From Euphorbia lathyris (taxonomy: Eukaryota; Streptophyta; Magnoliopsida; Malpighiales; Euphorbiaceae): a stretch of 64,000 nt of DNA. This document shows, piece by piece, positions 1 through 9,877 of the stretch. The number at the start of each line of letters is the position of its first letter. Position 1 is the first letter of the stretch. Position numbers and translations under genes: made by a program. The stretch covers positions 86,300,104-86,364,103 of the forward strand of contig NC_088910.1 of the NCBI RefSeq assembly GCF_963576675.1, in the 5' to 3' direction. The notes under the pieces were generated by a model. That model had not been told where the DNA came from, searched no databases, and saw only the letters and a list, made by a program, of their open reading frames with translations.

Positions 1-516
1 CAACGTGACAAGTGTAGCAGACCCCCATGAAAGTCCAGCTGCCCCTCTGACACCGCCGTAAACCTCAGTAAGATGGGCCGGCCTAATCCTATCTCCACTC
101 TTGTCAACAAACAAAGTGGATCCGAGCATAAGCCACATCCACGTTGTGGCCCGAGTAGCGTCATCTCTACCCTCGATGACAAGCCTATGTAAAGCATCAA
201 CAAATACACCTCCACCACTCCAGAGATGTCGGGTCGACGACAGAAGCTGCTCCTGATCCACCCCGAACATCATCATGCACATGGCATGCAGCCGGTCAGT
301 AGTGGGAGACTCGAACACCATCGCACCGTCGATCGGGATACGAAGAATCTGCCATACATCATGCAGTTTGATAGTCATCTCCCCGAACGGCAAGTGGAAG
401 GAGTTCGTATCGGGCTGCCACCGCTCCACGAACGCAGTCAACAGCGGAGTGTCGAGGTTCCTAAACATGATATGTGGAAGGTGAGACAACCCAGTCTTCT
501 CGATCATATCCTTCAG
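1..516 (-). pseudogene. Plant mobile domain (PMD, MAIL-like) gene, exon 4, runs off left edge
   Basis: The minus strand reads open from 516 to the window edge. It shows the tryptophan- and histidine-rich pattern of the plant mobile domain (called aminotransferase-like or phosphatase-7 long-form homologue in many annotations): LPFGEMTIKLHDVWQILRIP, then IDGAMVF, LVIEGRDDATRATTWMWL and LTEVYGG. The acceptor is TTACAG at 517-521 and the reading phase (0) matches the end of the exon at 613-827. PMD proteins occur as host genes (MAIN/MAIL, linked to silencing and genome stability) and as genes carried by transposons. Nothing here decides between the two. I call it a pseudogene because the upstream exon has a nonsense codon and the first exon has been displaced. 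Domain recognition is from memory of the family; the exon structure is read directly. Confidence 0.75.
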
Positions 517-612
517 CTGTAAAATGACACATATACAATTACTGAATATTTTTGAGGTTTATAGTTAAAAATACAAATTACAATAAATGTTGACAAACTA
601 AATTATTCTTAC

Positions 613-827
613 CTCGGGTGACACACTAAAAAACCACACCCACAAATCTCGACATGTTGTTGATCTGTTGTAGCATGTCAGAAACGACCGAAGCTCTCCT
701 CCTAGTATCCGTGAGGCAACATGTCCTAGAAAACTAGGAATCACGGAACCATCAACGGGGCCACCATCCATCGGTCTACTAACAATCCAGCTCTCATCCT
801 CACTAGCTTTGGGACGTTTACTGGTCC
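613..827 (-). pseudogene. PMD (MAIL-like) gene, exon 3
   Basis: This 215-nt minus-strand exon is bounded by acceptor TTTTAG (828-833) and donor GTAAGAATAAT (612 downward). It reads without stops, including GPVDGSVIPSFLGHVASRIL, a motif typical of the N-terminal part of PMD proteins before the main domain. Incoming phase (1) and outgoing phase (0) fit its neighbours exactly, which supports one spliced gene. The 481-bp intron upstream is filled by an AT-rich tandem repeat. Confidence 0.72.
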
Positions 828-831
828 CTAA

Positions 832-1306
832 AAGTTATAAAATTATACTAAAGTTATAAAATTATACTAAAATTATAAAATTATACTAAAGTTATACTAA
901 AATTATACTAAATTTATAAAATTATACTAAACTATACTAAAGTTATAAAATTATACTAAAACTATTAAATTATACTAAAATTATATTAAACTATACTAAA
1001 GTTATAAAATTATAATAAAGTTATACTAAAACTATTAAATTATACTAAATTTATAAAATCATGCTAAACTATACTAAATTTATAAAATTATACTAAACTA
1101 TACTAAAGTTATAAAATTATACTACAACTATTAAATTATACTAAAAGTATACTAAATTTATAAAATTATACTAAACTATACTAAAGTTATAAAATTATAC
1201 TAAGTTTATAAAATTATACTAAAGTTATACTAAAACTATTAAATTATACTAAATTTATAAAATTATACTAAAGTTATAAAATTATACTAAAGTTATACTA
1301 AAAAAT
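832..1306. repeat. AT-rich minisatellite in PMD intron 2
   Basis: About 475 bp are built from imprecise copies of AAATTATACTAAAGTTATA and shortened variants (AACTATTAAATTATACTAA). Unit length varies between about 12 and 31 bp, as expected from slippage. It fills almost the whole intron between two in-phase exons, so it has expanded without touching coding sequence. Confidence 0.9.
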
Positions 1307-1308
1307 AC

Positions 1309-1684
1309 CTGTACTCGCAAAGCGACCTCCTATGCGCTGGGTCGGCTGTCTAACCGGGGTCGGTTGCTCATCGACATCCTCACCCTCGCGATCACGTACA
1401 GCTGCAGCCTGTCGCAGTACCTAGGCTACCACATCCAAGTAGTCCTCCACAGAATCGCTATCAGGTTCTCTGTCATCAAAATCCGTCGCCCCCTCTGATC
1501 CACGAATATCGGGCTGATCCACAATCGGACCCCTCCGCACCTGCTCCATCGCAGCCCCTCTCCGCCTACGACCAGATATATCAATACCACGCAATCTCGT
1601 ATGCTGTGGTGTATCATCCTCGTCGTCCATATCTAGACGACGAGCATATGACGGGATGGATTCCCCCCTAGTATGCCACTCCGT
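1309..1684 (-). pseudogene. PMD (MAIL-like) gene, exon 2, with in-frame TAG
   Basis: The exon begins after acceptor TTTTTTTGTAG (1685 upward) and ends at donor AG|GTATTTTT (1308 downward). It encodes an acidic and basic low-complexity segment starting TEWHTRGESIPSYARRLDMD and ending QPTQRIGGRFAST, resembling the variable N-terminus of PMD proteins. A TAG at 1421-1423 interrupts the frame, and the frame continues with similar character after it. The exon starts in phase 0, which matches the end of the displaced 39-nt first exon at 16589-16627. Confidence 0.65.
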
Positions 1685-1785
1685 CTACAAAAAAAATTAC
1701 ACTAAATTAATCTAAAATTATAACATATAAATTATAAATTACACTAAATTAATTTATATGTAAATATAATTTTAAAAAAATCACC

Positions 1786-1850
1786 CTCGGGCGTATGAAC
1801 ATCAAGCCCGAACCACTGGTCGGGCGTATGAACATCACGTCCGACCTATG
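1786..1850. repeat. Tandem repeat in PMD intron 1, left side of Copia insertion site
   Basis: Two copies of a roughly 33-bp unit (CGGGCGTATGAACATCA... followed by CCGACC). Each copy has short inverted halves (CGGGCGT / ACGCCCG). The last five bases, CTATG (1846-1850), are the target-site duplication of the LTR starting at 1851. The rest of the array is found inverted at 16706-16840. Confidence 0.85.
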
Positions 1851-3177
1851 TGTTGAAACACCTTTCTACATGATTTTGATTTGACAAAATTATTTAAGTA
1901 ATGATAAAAATATTCTAACACATTAAATTTAAATGCTTTGATTTATTACACTAATGTGTTTGTTCAATGTTGAGTTTAATTGTGTATAAGAACATTGAGA
2001 TTAAGAAGCCCAAAGGCCCATAAAGTGGAAGTCAAGCCTAAGTCAACACATCAACACCATTCGGCTTAAGAGTTCAAAACGAAGTCGTATCAACTAAAAC
2101 GATGACTCAGCAAGAGAATGATCGAGAAGCCTTCGTGGCAAAAGCTTCAAGAAGAAGTTGCTGAGTTGGACGACAAAGCAGTCTGGACAGTGGCAGGAAA
2201 TGTTCAACTTCTAGACAAAGTATTTCTACTTTGGGAAAAGTTCAGAAGGCGCAGAAAGCTGTCTCATGGACTTTTCCTTAAATGGCGAAACATTCTGCCG
2301 AAGACTGACGAAGACAAAAGATGCATGATTTCTATTGGCCAACGACACTGAGCACACCCAGAGTGACAAAGACAGGAAGCCGTTTCCCTCCAACGGTTAT
2401 TTCGAAATTCGAAATGACCAGGTGCCTCAAGTGTCACTATATAAAGGTCATCCATTTGCTTCAATCGAGGCAGAACTTCAATTAGTCAAAACGCTGACCA
2501 AATTCATACTCGAAGATTCTGTGAGAAAAGCAAAGCAAATACCTTACACCAATTTCCATATTTTTGTGTAAAAGTCTAGAGTGATTTCTAATCATCTAAA
2601 GTGTCTTAGCAATCGTTGTTTAGGACAAACACTTTATCATTTCTAGAAGAATAGAAAGGAGAGGCTGAGTACTCGGTTATAGTACTTAGCGTAGATATAG
2701 GAGTGAGTAGAGGTATAGAGGAAGGTACTCTTGTTATACTCAGCTTCTATTTGTAAAAGGTTTCGTGTTCTACCTTTAAAGAGCTCAGTAGAGAATTCAA
2801 AAAGCTCGGAATGAGTTCCGGGGACTGGACGTAGGCGGAGAGGCCGAACCAGGATAAGTCTGTTGAGTAATATCTTTCTAACCCTTAAACTCCTTTAATA
2901 TATATTACTTGCTGTGAAAAACTGACTAAGTAAAGAGCTCACGCTGAGTTAAGTTTACTAAGAAGCTGAGTTCAGGAATAGACTCTAAGTGCTATATCCT
3001 GACTTAAGTAAAAAAGCAGACTTAGTCACAAGTTGACTAAGCTTGTGTCTTGAATCTACTTAGTGAAAGCTGTGTCATCCTTTTCATACGAAAAGAAGTC
3101 AGCCTTAACGGACAAAAATTTTAAATAGTTCATATCCCCCCCTTAGAACTAACTTGTCATGTTATAAGGGACCAACA
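1851..3177 (+). repeat. 5' LTR of Copia element A (1327 bp)
   Basis: Starts TGTTGAAACACC and ends GGGACCAACA, the usual TG...CA ends, and is followed two bases later by a primer binding site. It is preceded by CTATG. The part 2134-3177 recurs inverted at 16841-17887. In one 190-nt stretch compared by eye I found about three differences, so the two LTRs separated fairly recently. The LTR of element B shares the R/U5 side (AGGCCGAACCAGGATAAGTC). Confidence 0.92.
2438..2445 (+). promoter_or_regulatory. TATA box of the element A LTR
   Basis: TATATAAA within CACTATATAAAGG, in the LTR about 730 bp before its end. The same box is present in the inverted LTR (near 17575-17582, minus strand) and in the LTR of element B. 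Transcription of the element would start some 30 bp downstream. Confidence 0.7.
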
Positions 3178-3179
3178 AG

Positions 3180-3191
3180 TGGTATCAGAGC
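3180..3191 (+). other. Primer binding site (initiator tRNA-Met type)
   Basis: TGGTATCAGAGC, two bases after the 5' LTR. This is the standard plant Copia minus-strand primer site, complementary to the 3' end of initiator tRNA-Met. Confidence 0.92.
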
Positions 3192-3239
3192 TTAAAAGCT
3201 CACTGTGCAAGGTTTAACTACCTTGAGCTGATCCCCACT

Positions 3240-4978
3240 ATGGCTGAGAACAGCACTCGGTTTCTCCCAGGAAATCTGACAACTCAGATTCTACCTGAGG
3301 GTCTGTCCATAACTCGGCCTCCTCTATTCTTCGGGTCTAACTATACCTTTTGGAAGAATAGAATGAAAAATTTCATTCAGGCAACAAATATGAGTGCATG
3401 GCTATCTATAGTTCAAGGCCCATTTGTTCCTGTTGAAACTGTTGATGGCCAAACGGTTGTCAAAGCTGAGACTAAATGGACAGAGGATGATCTCAAGAAG
3501 CTACAAAATCATGCTTCGGCTATAAACATGCTTCACTGTGCTTTAGATGCTGCAGAATACAACAAGATTTCAGGTTGTGAGTCAGCGCAGGAGATTTGGA
3601 AGAAGCTTGAGGTCACCTATGAAGGAACCAACAAGGTGAAGGAATCCAAGGTTAACCAGCACATGAGGTTGTACGAGCTGTTTGAAATGAATGATGATGA
3701 AGGAATCTCTGACATGAACGCAAGGTTCACAAACATCATCAACGAGCTCAAGAGACTTGGAAAGATCTTCACTGAGGAAGAGCAAGTCAAGAAGATTCTT
3801 AGGAGTCTTCCTAAAAGCTGGCAAGCAAAGAAAACTGCTGTTGAGGAAGCTCAAGACTTAACCACCTACAAGTATGATGAACTCATTGGCTCACTGCTGA
3901 CCCATGAGATTTCAATGAAGAATTTCGAGGTGAAGGAAAAGTCTGAAGACAAGAAGCAAAAGTCTCTTGTCATGAAAGCTGACTCCACTGATGGGAGCTC
4001 AATAGATGATGAAGAAATGGCCATGTTCACCAGAAAGATGAAGAGGCTGTTCAAAAAGAATGACAAATATTCTAAGAAGCCTTACAAGAAGTTTGATAAG
4101 TACAAAGCTGAGTCGAGCGACAGCAAGTACAAGAAGGACAACTCAAAGTCCATTACATGCTTTGAATGTCATCAAACTGGCCATATCAAGTCAAGCTGTC
4201 CCACGCTGAGGAAAGAAAGAAAGAACATCAAGAAGGCAATGGTGGCAACTTGGAGCGACAGTGATGAGTCTTCATCATCAGAAGCTGATGCCACTGAGTC
4301 AGCAAAGATTTGTTTCATGGCTGACGAACTTGCTGAGCCATGTGTTTCTGAGCATGCTGACCCCTCCATTGCATCCGACGGTGAGGAACACTCAACTGAG
4401 GTAATATCACTACCCTTGCTCAGAGATGAAATGGTTAATGCCCTGAGTGACCTCTATACACTTGTCAAAAAGTGTAATAAAAAGGTTAGAGCACTCAGCA
4501 GACGATGTGACGAGGTTGAGGAGGTCAAACTGAGTGACCTTCGATATCTTCTCCAGGACAACTCAACTTTGCATAGTAATGTAGAAATTATGCAAAAGTG
4601 TGTCTCTGAGGTCCAATCAGATTCTAAGAAACTGAGAAAGGATGTCACATCAATTCAGAACCAACTTAAGGTTCCGAATAAAAGAAACATTCCTCTGAAA
4701 ACTGAGTATCGAAGTACTAGTCAGCAGAGAAGGAATCCTCAGCGGAATGTCCAATATGACTTCTGTGGGAAGAAAGGACACACCACAAAGGTGTGCTGGC
4801 ATGCTCAGCACTGGGGTGCTGACCAGTCAGTAAGACATACTAAACGGAAGGTCAGCTGTGACTTGTGGAAAGAATGGACACACTGTCCAAGTATGTCGTC
4901 ATAAAATGAAATATGATGCTTTACCTGTTGAACCTAACAAGCACGGACCCAAAAAAAATTGGGTACCTAAAAGCAACT
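3240..4978 (+). pseudogene. gag of Copia element A (UBN2-type, zinc knuckles), frameshifted
   Basis: The start ATG at 3240 lies about 50 bp after the primer site. The capsid-like region (residues about 30-240) has the UBN2/DUF4219 pattern: LFFGSNYTFWKNRMKNFIQA, AKEIW-like AQEIWKKLEVTYEGT, and FTNIINELKRLG. A lysine-rich linker follows, then zinc knuckle 1 (CFECHQTGHIKSSCP), an acidic segment, a coiled-coil-like stretch, and further knuckles CDFCGKKGHTTKVC and a third degenerate one. The frame is lost in the third knuckle near 4861 (a 2-nt deletion compared with the other knuckles) and stops at 4904. The shifted frame continues to NWVPKSN and a TAG at about 4977. Gag forms the particle and binds RNA. 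Confidence 0.85.
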
Positions 4979-4985
4979 AGCTATA

Positions 4986-6185
4986 TTGCAGGTGAGCCTG
5001 AGGTGTGCTGAGAAGTCAAAGATGTGGTACATTGACAGCGCATGCTCGAGGCATATGACTGGTGATGAAACTCAGTTCATCACATTTGTGCGTAAACGAG
5101 GAGGAAGTGTAAGTTTTGGAGACAACAAGAAGGGTAAGATAGTAGGGTCAGGAACCATTGTTGGTAATCCTACTATTGAGTCAGTCTCCCTAGTCAGCGG
5201 ACTCAAATATAACTTACTCAGCGTAGCTCGGCTATGTGATAATGGGAGAAAAGTTATATTTGATGACACTGGATGTAAAATATTCGAGGGTAAAACAAAT
5301 GAGTTAATTTTAACTGCCCCTCGTATTGATAATGTCTTTATGCTGAACTTAGAAAAGAAGTTTTCAAAAACTGTATGCTTAGTGTCAAAGGAAGAAAATT
5401 CCTGGCTATGGCACAAGAGACTTGGTCATGTAAGCATGGACCTCCTGGCCAAATTAGCAAGAAAGTAATTGGTTGAGGGACTGTCAGAACTCAAATTTGA
5501 AAAAGATCAATTATGCCACGCTTGCCAAGCTGGAAAACAAACCAAACAATCTTTTCATAGTAAAAACATTGTCTCAACTAAGCGTCCATTAGAGTTACTA
5601 CACTTGGATCTCTTTGGTCCAGTCCAGCCGCTGAGCTTGGGTGGAAGAAGATTTTCCTTGGTCATTGTAGATGACTTTTCTCGGTACACTTGGATCATCT
5701 TGCTGAGTAGCAAGGATGAAACCTTTGAGACATTTTCAAATTTGGTAAGAAAACTTGAAAATGATAAAGACCTTAAGTTAGCTCACATCCGGAGTGATAA
5801 TGGTGGAGAATTCAAGAACCAACAGTTTGTCGAATTCTATGAAACCAACGACATTGACCATAATTTCTCCGCTCCTAAAACGCCTCAACAAAATGGGGTT
5901 GTTGAAAGGAAAAACAGAACCTTGGTTGAAATAGCCAGGACAATGCTGAGTGAGCATAGGCTTCCAAAGTACTTTTGGGGAGAAGCTGTCAACACATCGT
6001 GCTATATTCTTAATAGGGCTCTTGTTAGACCTATACTAAAGAAAACCCCCTACGAACTTTGGAAAGGACGAAAGCCCAACATTGGATACTTTCGTGCCTT
6101 TGGCTGTAAATGCTTTATCTTGAATACTAAAGACAGCCTAGCTAAGTTTGACTCAAAAGCTGATGAGGCTATCTTTTTAGGCTAC
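4986..6185 (+). pseudogene. Protease and integrase of Copia element A
   Basis: Protease region begins WYIDSACSRHMTG. The usual Copia active site is D-S/T-G; here it is D-S-A, and element B has the same alanine, so this looks fixed in the subfamily rather than decay. Integrase follows: HHCC zinc part (WHKRLGHVS ... CHACQ), catalytic Asp in HLDLFGPVQP, Asp in RSDNGGEF and Glu in NGVVERKNRT. A TAA at 5466-5468 interrupts the zinc region where element B has CAA. The frame ends at 6185 because a solo LTR is inserted; removing it and one GCTAC restores the frame into 7469. Confidence 0.88.
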
Positions 6186-7468
6186 TGTTAGGCATGAAAT
6201 TGACTAAGTTTAACATAGTATTTATAAGGGAATTTGGGTATTTTTATGTCATTTGGTGAAGAATGAGGGCTAATTATTGTCCTTATGCAGATAAGCAAAG
6301 ATAAATGCTAAACTCGCTGGAAACAGCTTGTTTTGCTAATGCCAAAAAGGAGTGGAGCCTTTCTTGTATCCAGCGGTCAAACGCCGGATTATCCAATGAC
6401 GGACAGCGACAGATCAGTGGTGGCAGAGGCAGAGGCAGAGCGGCAGGTGAAAGTGTGTTGCGATGGGATTTCTAAAAGTAGCAAGATGACATGAAGTATC
6501 AACCCCTTGAGTGTTCAAGGGTCAATGGATTTTTAATCATTTCATTTTATTTCGGTTGTAGTGTTTAGTTGACTTATTTTGCTGGAAGGGTACGAAAGTT
6601 GTACCGATTTTGCCCCTGTCTTTCTCTTTAAGTAGGTTAAGCAAAGGAAAGATAGGGAGTTCGGAATTTTTTAGTCATTTTAGAAAAGTAGAATAGTTGT
6701 AGAAAGAAAAAAAGGAAGAGCTCCCATAGAGTCTCGAGCTGTATCAAGAACTACCGACTGCTCACTGCTCAATATGAGTGAGTAGTCCATTTTGAATGGG
6801 CACGGCCAGGCCGACCCGGTTATGTAAGTTTTTACAATTGTTTTTAATGAATAGTTAGTATTTCGCCAATGTTGTGATTAATGAGGATTTAACTTTCATG
6901 CCTAGGCATTTATTTATGTGTAAGATGGATGATAGGACACTGCTTTCATCTTCACTGATATCTCTATTAATCTCCCAACCTCGAAGCTGACAAGTTAGAT
7001 GGTTGTGTCAAGGGTTTTCTTAACCAGAAATGCAGTTTTGTTCTTAATGCTAGAAAGAACGTATCTTTAGGACGCTAAAGGTGCTAGTAAGTCTTAGGAG
7101 TTTGAGAACACACGAAAGTTGACTCAAACTCACTTCAAAACTGATACTTTGGCTTCATTGGCATTATCTTCTATTTCATGTGAATGTTGTAAGACGAAGC
7201 ACAACCTGTTCGGGCGTGTCGAGCCTGTTCTATTCTCTAAATCATTTCAAAGCTATCTAATTTCTTACTGCATCCGACCTCTTACATCTTACTAAACCAA
7301 CATCACACAATTAACTTAAAAAGAAGAAAGCTTATTTGACACACACACGCTGTTTACCAACAACTTCTGATATACATTTGAACCTCAATCCCTGTGGAGA
7401 CGATACTTAACTTATCACTTTATTACTTGTATCTAGTGCACTTTCTAGAGTCTCATCTGAGCACAACA
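6186..7468 (+). mobile_element. Solo LTR (1283 bp) inside integrase of element A
   Basis: Starts TGTTAGGCATG and ends GAGCACAACA. Flanking 5-bp duplications GCTAC are at 6181-6185 and 7469-7473. Deleting the insertion plus one duplication gives an uninterrupted Copia reading frame across the join. No coding sequence inside. The right end (CAATCCCTGTGGAGACGATA and a following TTATTACTTG) resembles ends of Athila-type Gypsy LTRs, which is my tentative assignment. A solo LTR is left after recombination between the two LTRs of a full element. Orientation is assigned from that resemblance only. Confidence 0.9.
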
Positions 7469-9402
7469 GCTACTCAACAAACAGCAAAGCGTACAGAGTT
7501 TTCAATAAACGAACTCAAGTCTTAGAAGAGTCAGTACATGTTGAGTTCGATGAAACTAACCCTGCAGGTAGATACCAGACGCTGACCGAGGATGACCCAC
7601 ACTCAGCACCCGCTGATCAAGAAACAGTCGCTGAGTCATTCCCTCAAGGGCTGACCAAAGGTAAAAGTGAAACTCAAATTACTTTCACTGACCAATCTAC
7701 ACCTGCAGAGATTGTTGAAACACAACCAGCGCAAGACATCAATCTACCAAAGGAGATTAGAATACCAAGAGGTCACTCAGAGAGTGCCATTCTTGATGCC
7801 GCTGAGAATACCCTGATGACCAGAAATCAACTCAGGAGATACCTCAGCAATGTAGCATTCGTCTCAATCCAGGAACCAAAGAATTTTGCTGAAGCTGAGT
7901 ATGACGAATACTGGATGAATGCAATGCAAGAAGAACTTGATCAGTTCAAACGAAATGAAGTATGGGATCTAGTGCCAAAACCAAAAAGCCAGAAGACCAT
8001 AGGAACAAGATGGGTCTTCCGCAACAAGCTGGATGAACAAGGGAACGTGGTCAGAAACAAAGCAAGACTTGTAGCTCAGGGCTACATTCAGCAAGAAGGT
8101 ATTGACTACGGTGAGACCTTTGCCCCAGTGGCAAGGCTAGAGGCTATTCAAATTTTATGTGCATATGCAAGCTATATGAACTTTAAATTGTTTCAAATGG
8201 ATGTTAAGAGTGCATTCCTTAATGGAGTTATAAACGAGGAAGTTTATGTTAATCAGCCTCCAGGGTTTGAGGATCCTAAATTCCCAAACCACGTTTATAA
8301 GCTCAAAAAGGCTCTGTATGGCCTCAAGCAAGCACCTCGTGCTTGGTATGAGAGGCTGACCAGTTTCCTGCTGACTAGAAATTATGTCAGAGGTAAAGCT
8401 GATACAACCTTATTCATTAAGAGGAAGGGTAAAGATACCCTGCTGGCTCATATATATGTTGATGACATTATTTTTGGTGCTACTAACGAGTCAATGTGCA
8501 AGGAATTTAGCAAGCAGATGCAAACTGAGTTTGAAATGTCAATGATGGGAGAACTCAACTTCTTCCTTGGACTTCAAATCAAACAAGGGAAAAATGGCAT
8601 CTTCATAAGTCAAACTAAGTACGCTAAGGAGATATTGAAGAAATATGAACTTGAAAATTGTAAGCCAATATCTACTCCAATGGGCACTGACACTGTCCTC
8701 TGCGCTGATGAGAATGGTAAGTCGGTAGACAGCAGATTGTATCGAGGTATGATAGGCTCTCTACTTTACTTAACAGCAAGTAGACCGGACATTCAGTTCT
8801 CAGTATGTTATTGTGCTAAATATCAATCTAACCCTAAAGAATCTCATTACATAGCTATAAAAAGAATCCTTAGATATTTGCAAGGCTCAGTGAATGCAGG
8901 TTTATGGTATCCCAATACCTCAAATTTCACACTTCTTGGATACACTGATGCTGACTACGGACGAGACAAGCTTGAACGAAAAAGCACCTCAGGAGGATGC
9001 CACTTCCTTGGGAGCTGTCTTGTGTCCTAGTTCAGCAAGAAGCAGGCGTCGGTAGCCCTGTCAACCACTAAAGCTGAGTACATTGCTGCTGGAAGCTGTG
9101 TTGCTCAAGTCCTATGGATTAAGCAACAGCTTGAAGATTATGGTGTTCAGACTAAAACAATTGAAGTCAAATGTGACAACAAAAGTGCAATTGATCTATC
9201 AAAGAACCCAATCCAGCACAGCAGGATGAAGCATGTCAGCATCAGACATCACTTTATTAGAGACCATGTACTCAAAGGTGAGATCAAGCTGACCTATGTC
9301 CCAACGGATGAGCAGCTTGCTGATATCTTCACAAAGCCACTGGCTCGTGAGCAATTCAACATACTTAGAGAAGCCATTGGTATGTTTAATCATCTTCAAT
9401 GA
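7469..9402 (+). pseudogene. Reverse transcriptase and RNase H of Copia element A
   Basis: Continues the pol frame. A variable linker (7480-7860) is followed by RVT_2-type [81 protein letters not shown] and catalytic [11 protein letters not shown] at about 8455. RNase H follows: [10 protein letters not shown], then [21 protein letters not shown] and [13 protein letters not shown] ending. A TAG at 9028-9030 replaces the Trp seen in element B. The stop TGA is at 9400-9402. Apart from this stop the RT is intact, so the element died recently or by few hits. Confidence 0.9.
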
Positions 9403-9877
9403 ATTCCAAGTATAGTATGCATGCTGAGTGAATTTCCATGATGAATGATCTGTGATATTGCATGCTGAGTAGATAAATATATATGCTGAGTATTTACCTC
9501 AAGCTGAGCTTCTACACATTATATCTATTCCTTTGCATAACACTGACTACTCAGAATTTTAAACGCTTGAAATTCTTAACACTGAGTAAAGAGCCGATTG
9601 CAAACCTTAAATGCAAAGCACGCGAATTAAATAGCCACCTAGGATGATGTATAGGCTATAATTAGAAAACACACGCGCCGTATGTGTCATAAATGCCAGA
9701 ATATTTGTCGATTGAGAATCTCGAGGTAAGACGAACAACCCAACGCCTCGGATTAACTCAACATCTCTATAAATAGTGGATGAATCCCCACTTTTATTTC
9801 TTTACGCTTAGAAATCTTTGGCATTTATACTTTCTCTCTCAAAAATTCCCAAAAATTCCCAAAACTTCTCTGAGAAT
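9403..9877 (+). promoter_or_regulatory. Internal promoter between pol and third ORF; TATA at 9767-9776
   Basis: The 475 bp between pol and the third ORF contain CTATAAATAG at 9767-9776, about 100 bp before the ATG at 9878. In element B the equivalent region has the same CTATAAATAG on the minus strand (34143-34152), about 92 bp before its ATG. The two regions share blocks around it: AAATAGCCACCTAGG, CATAAATGCCAG and a CTCGAGGTAA stretch. In Sireviruses such a spacer is known, but I am not aware of a described promoter there. The left part is rich in GCTGAGT. Confidence 0.55.

Noticed and set aside
4970..4990. Programmed stop-codon readthrough between gag and pol
   Set aside because: The stop contexts differ between A (TAG CTA) and B (TGA TCT) and A is frameshifted upstream, so there is no shared signal to support it here.
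9818..9877. Earlier ATG for the third ORF of element A
   Set aside because: Not conserved in B, where the matching upstream ATG would overlap the TATA box.
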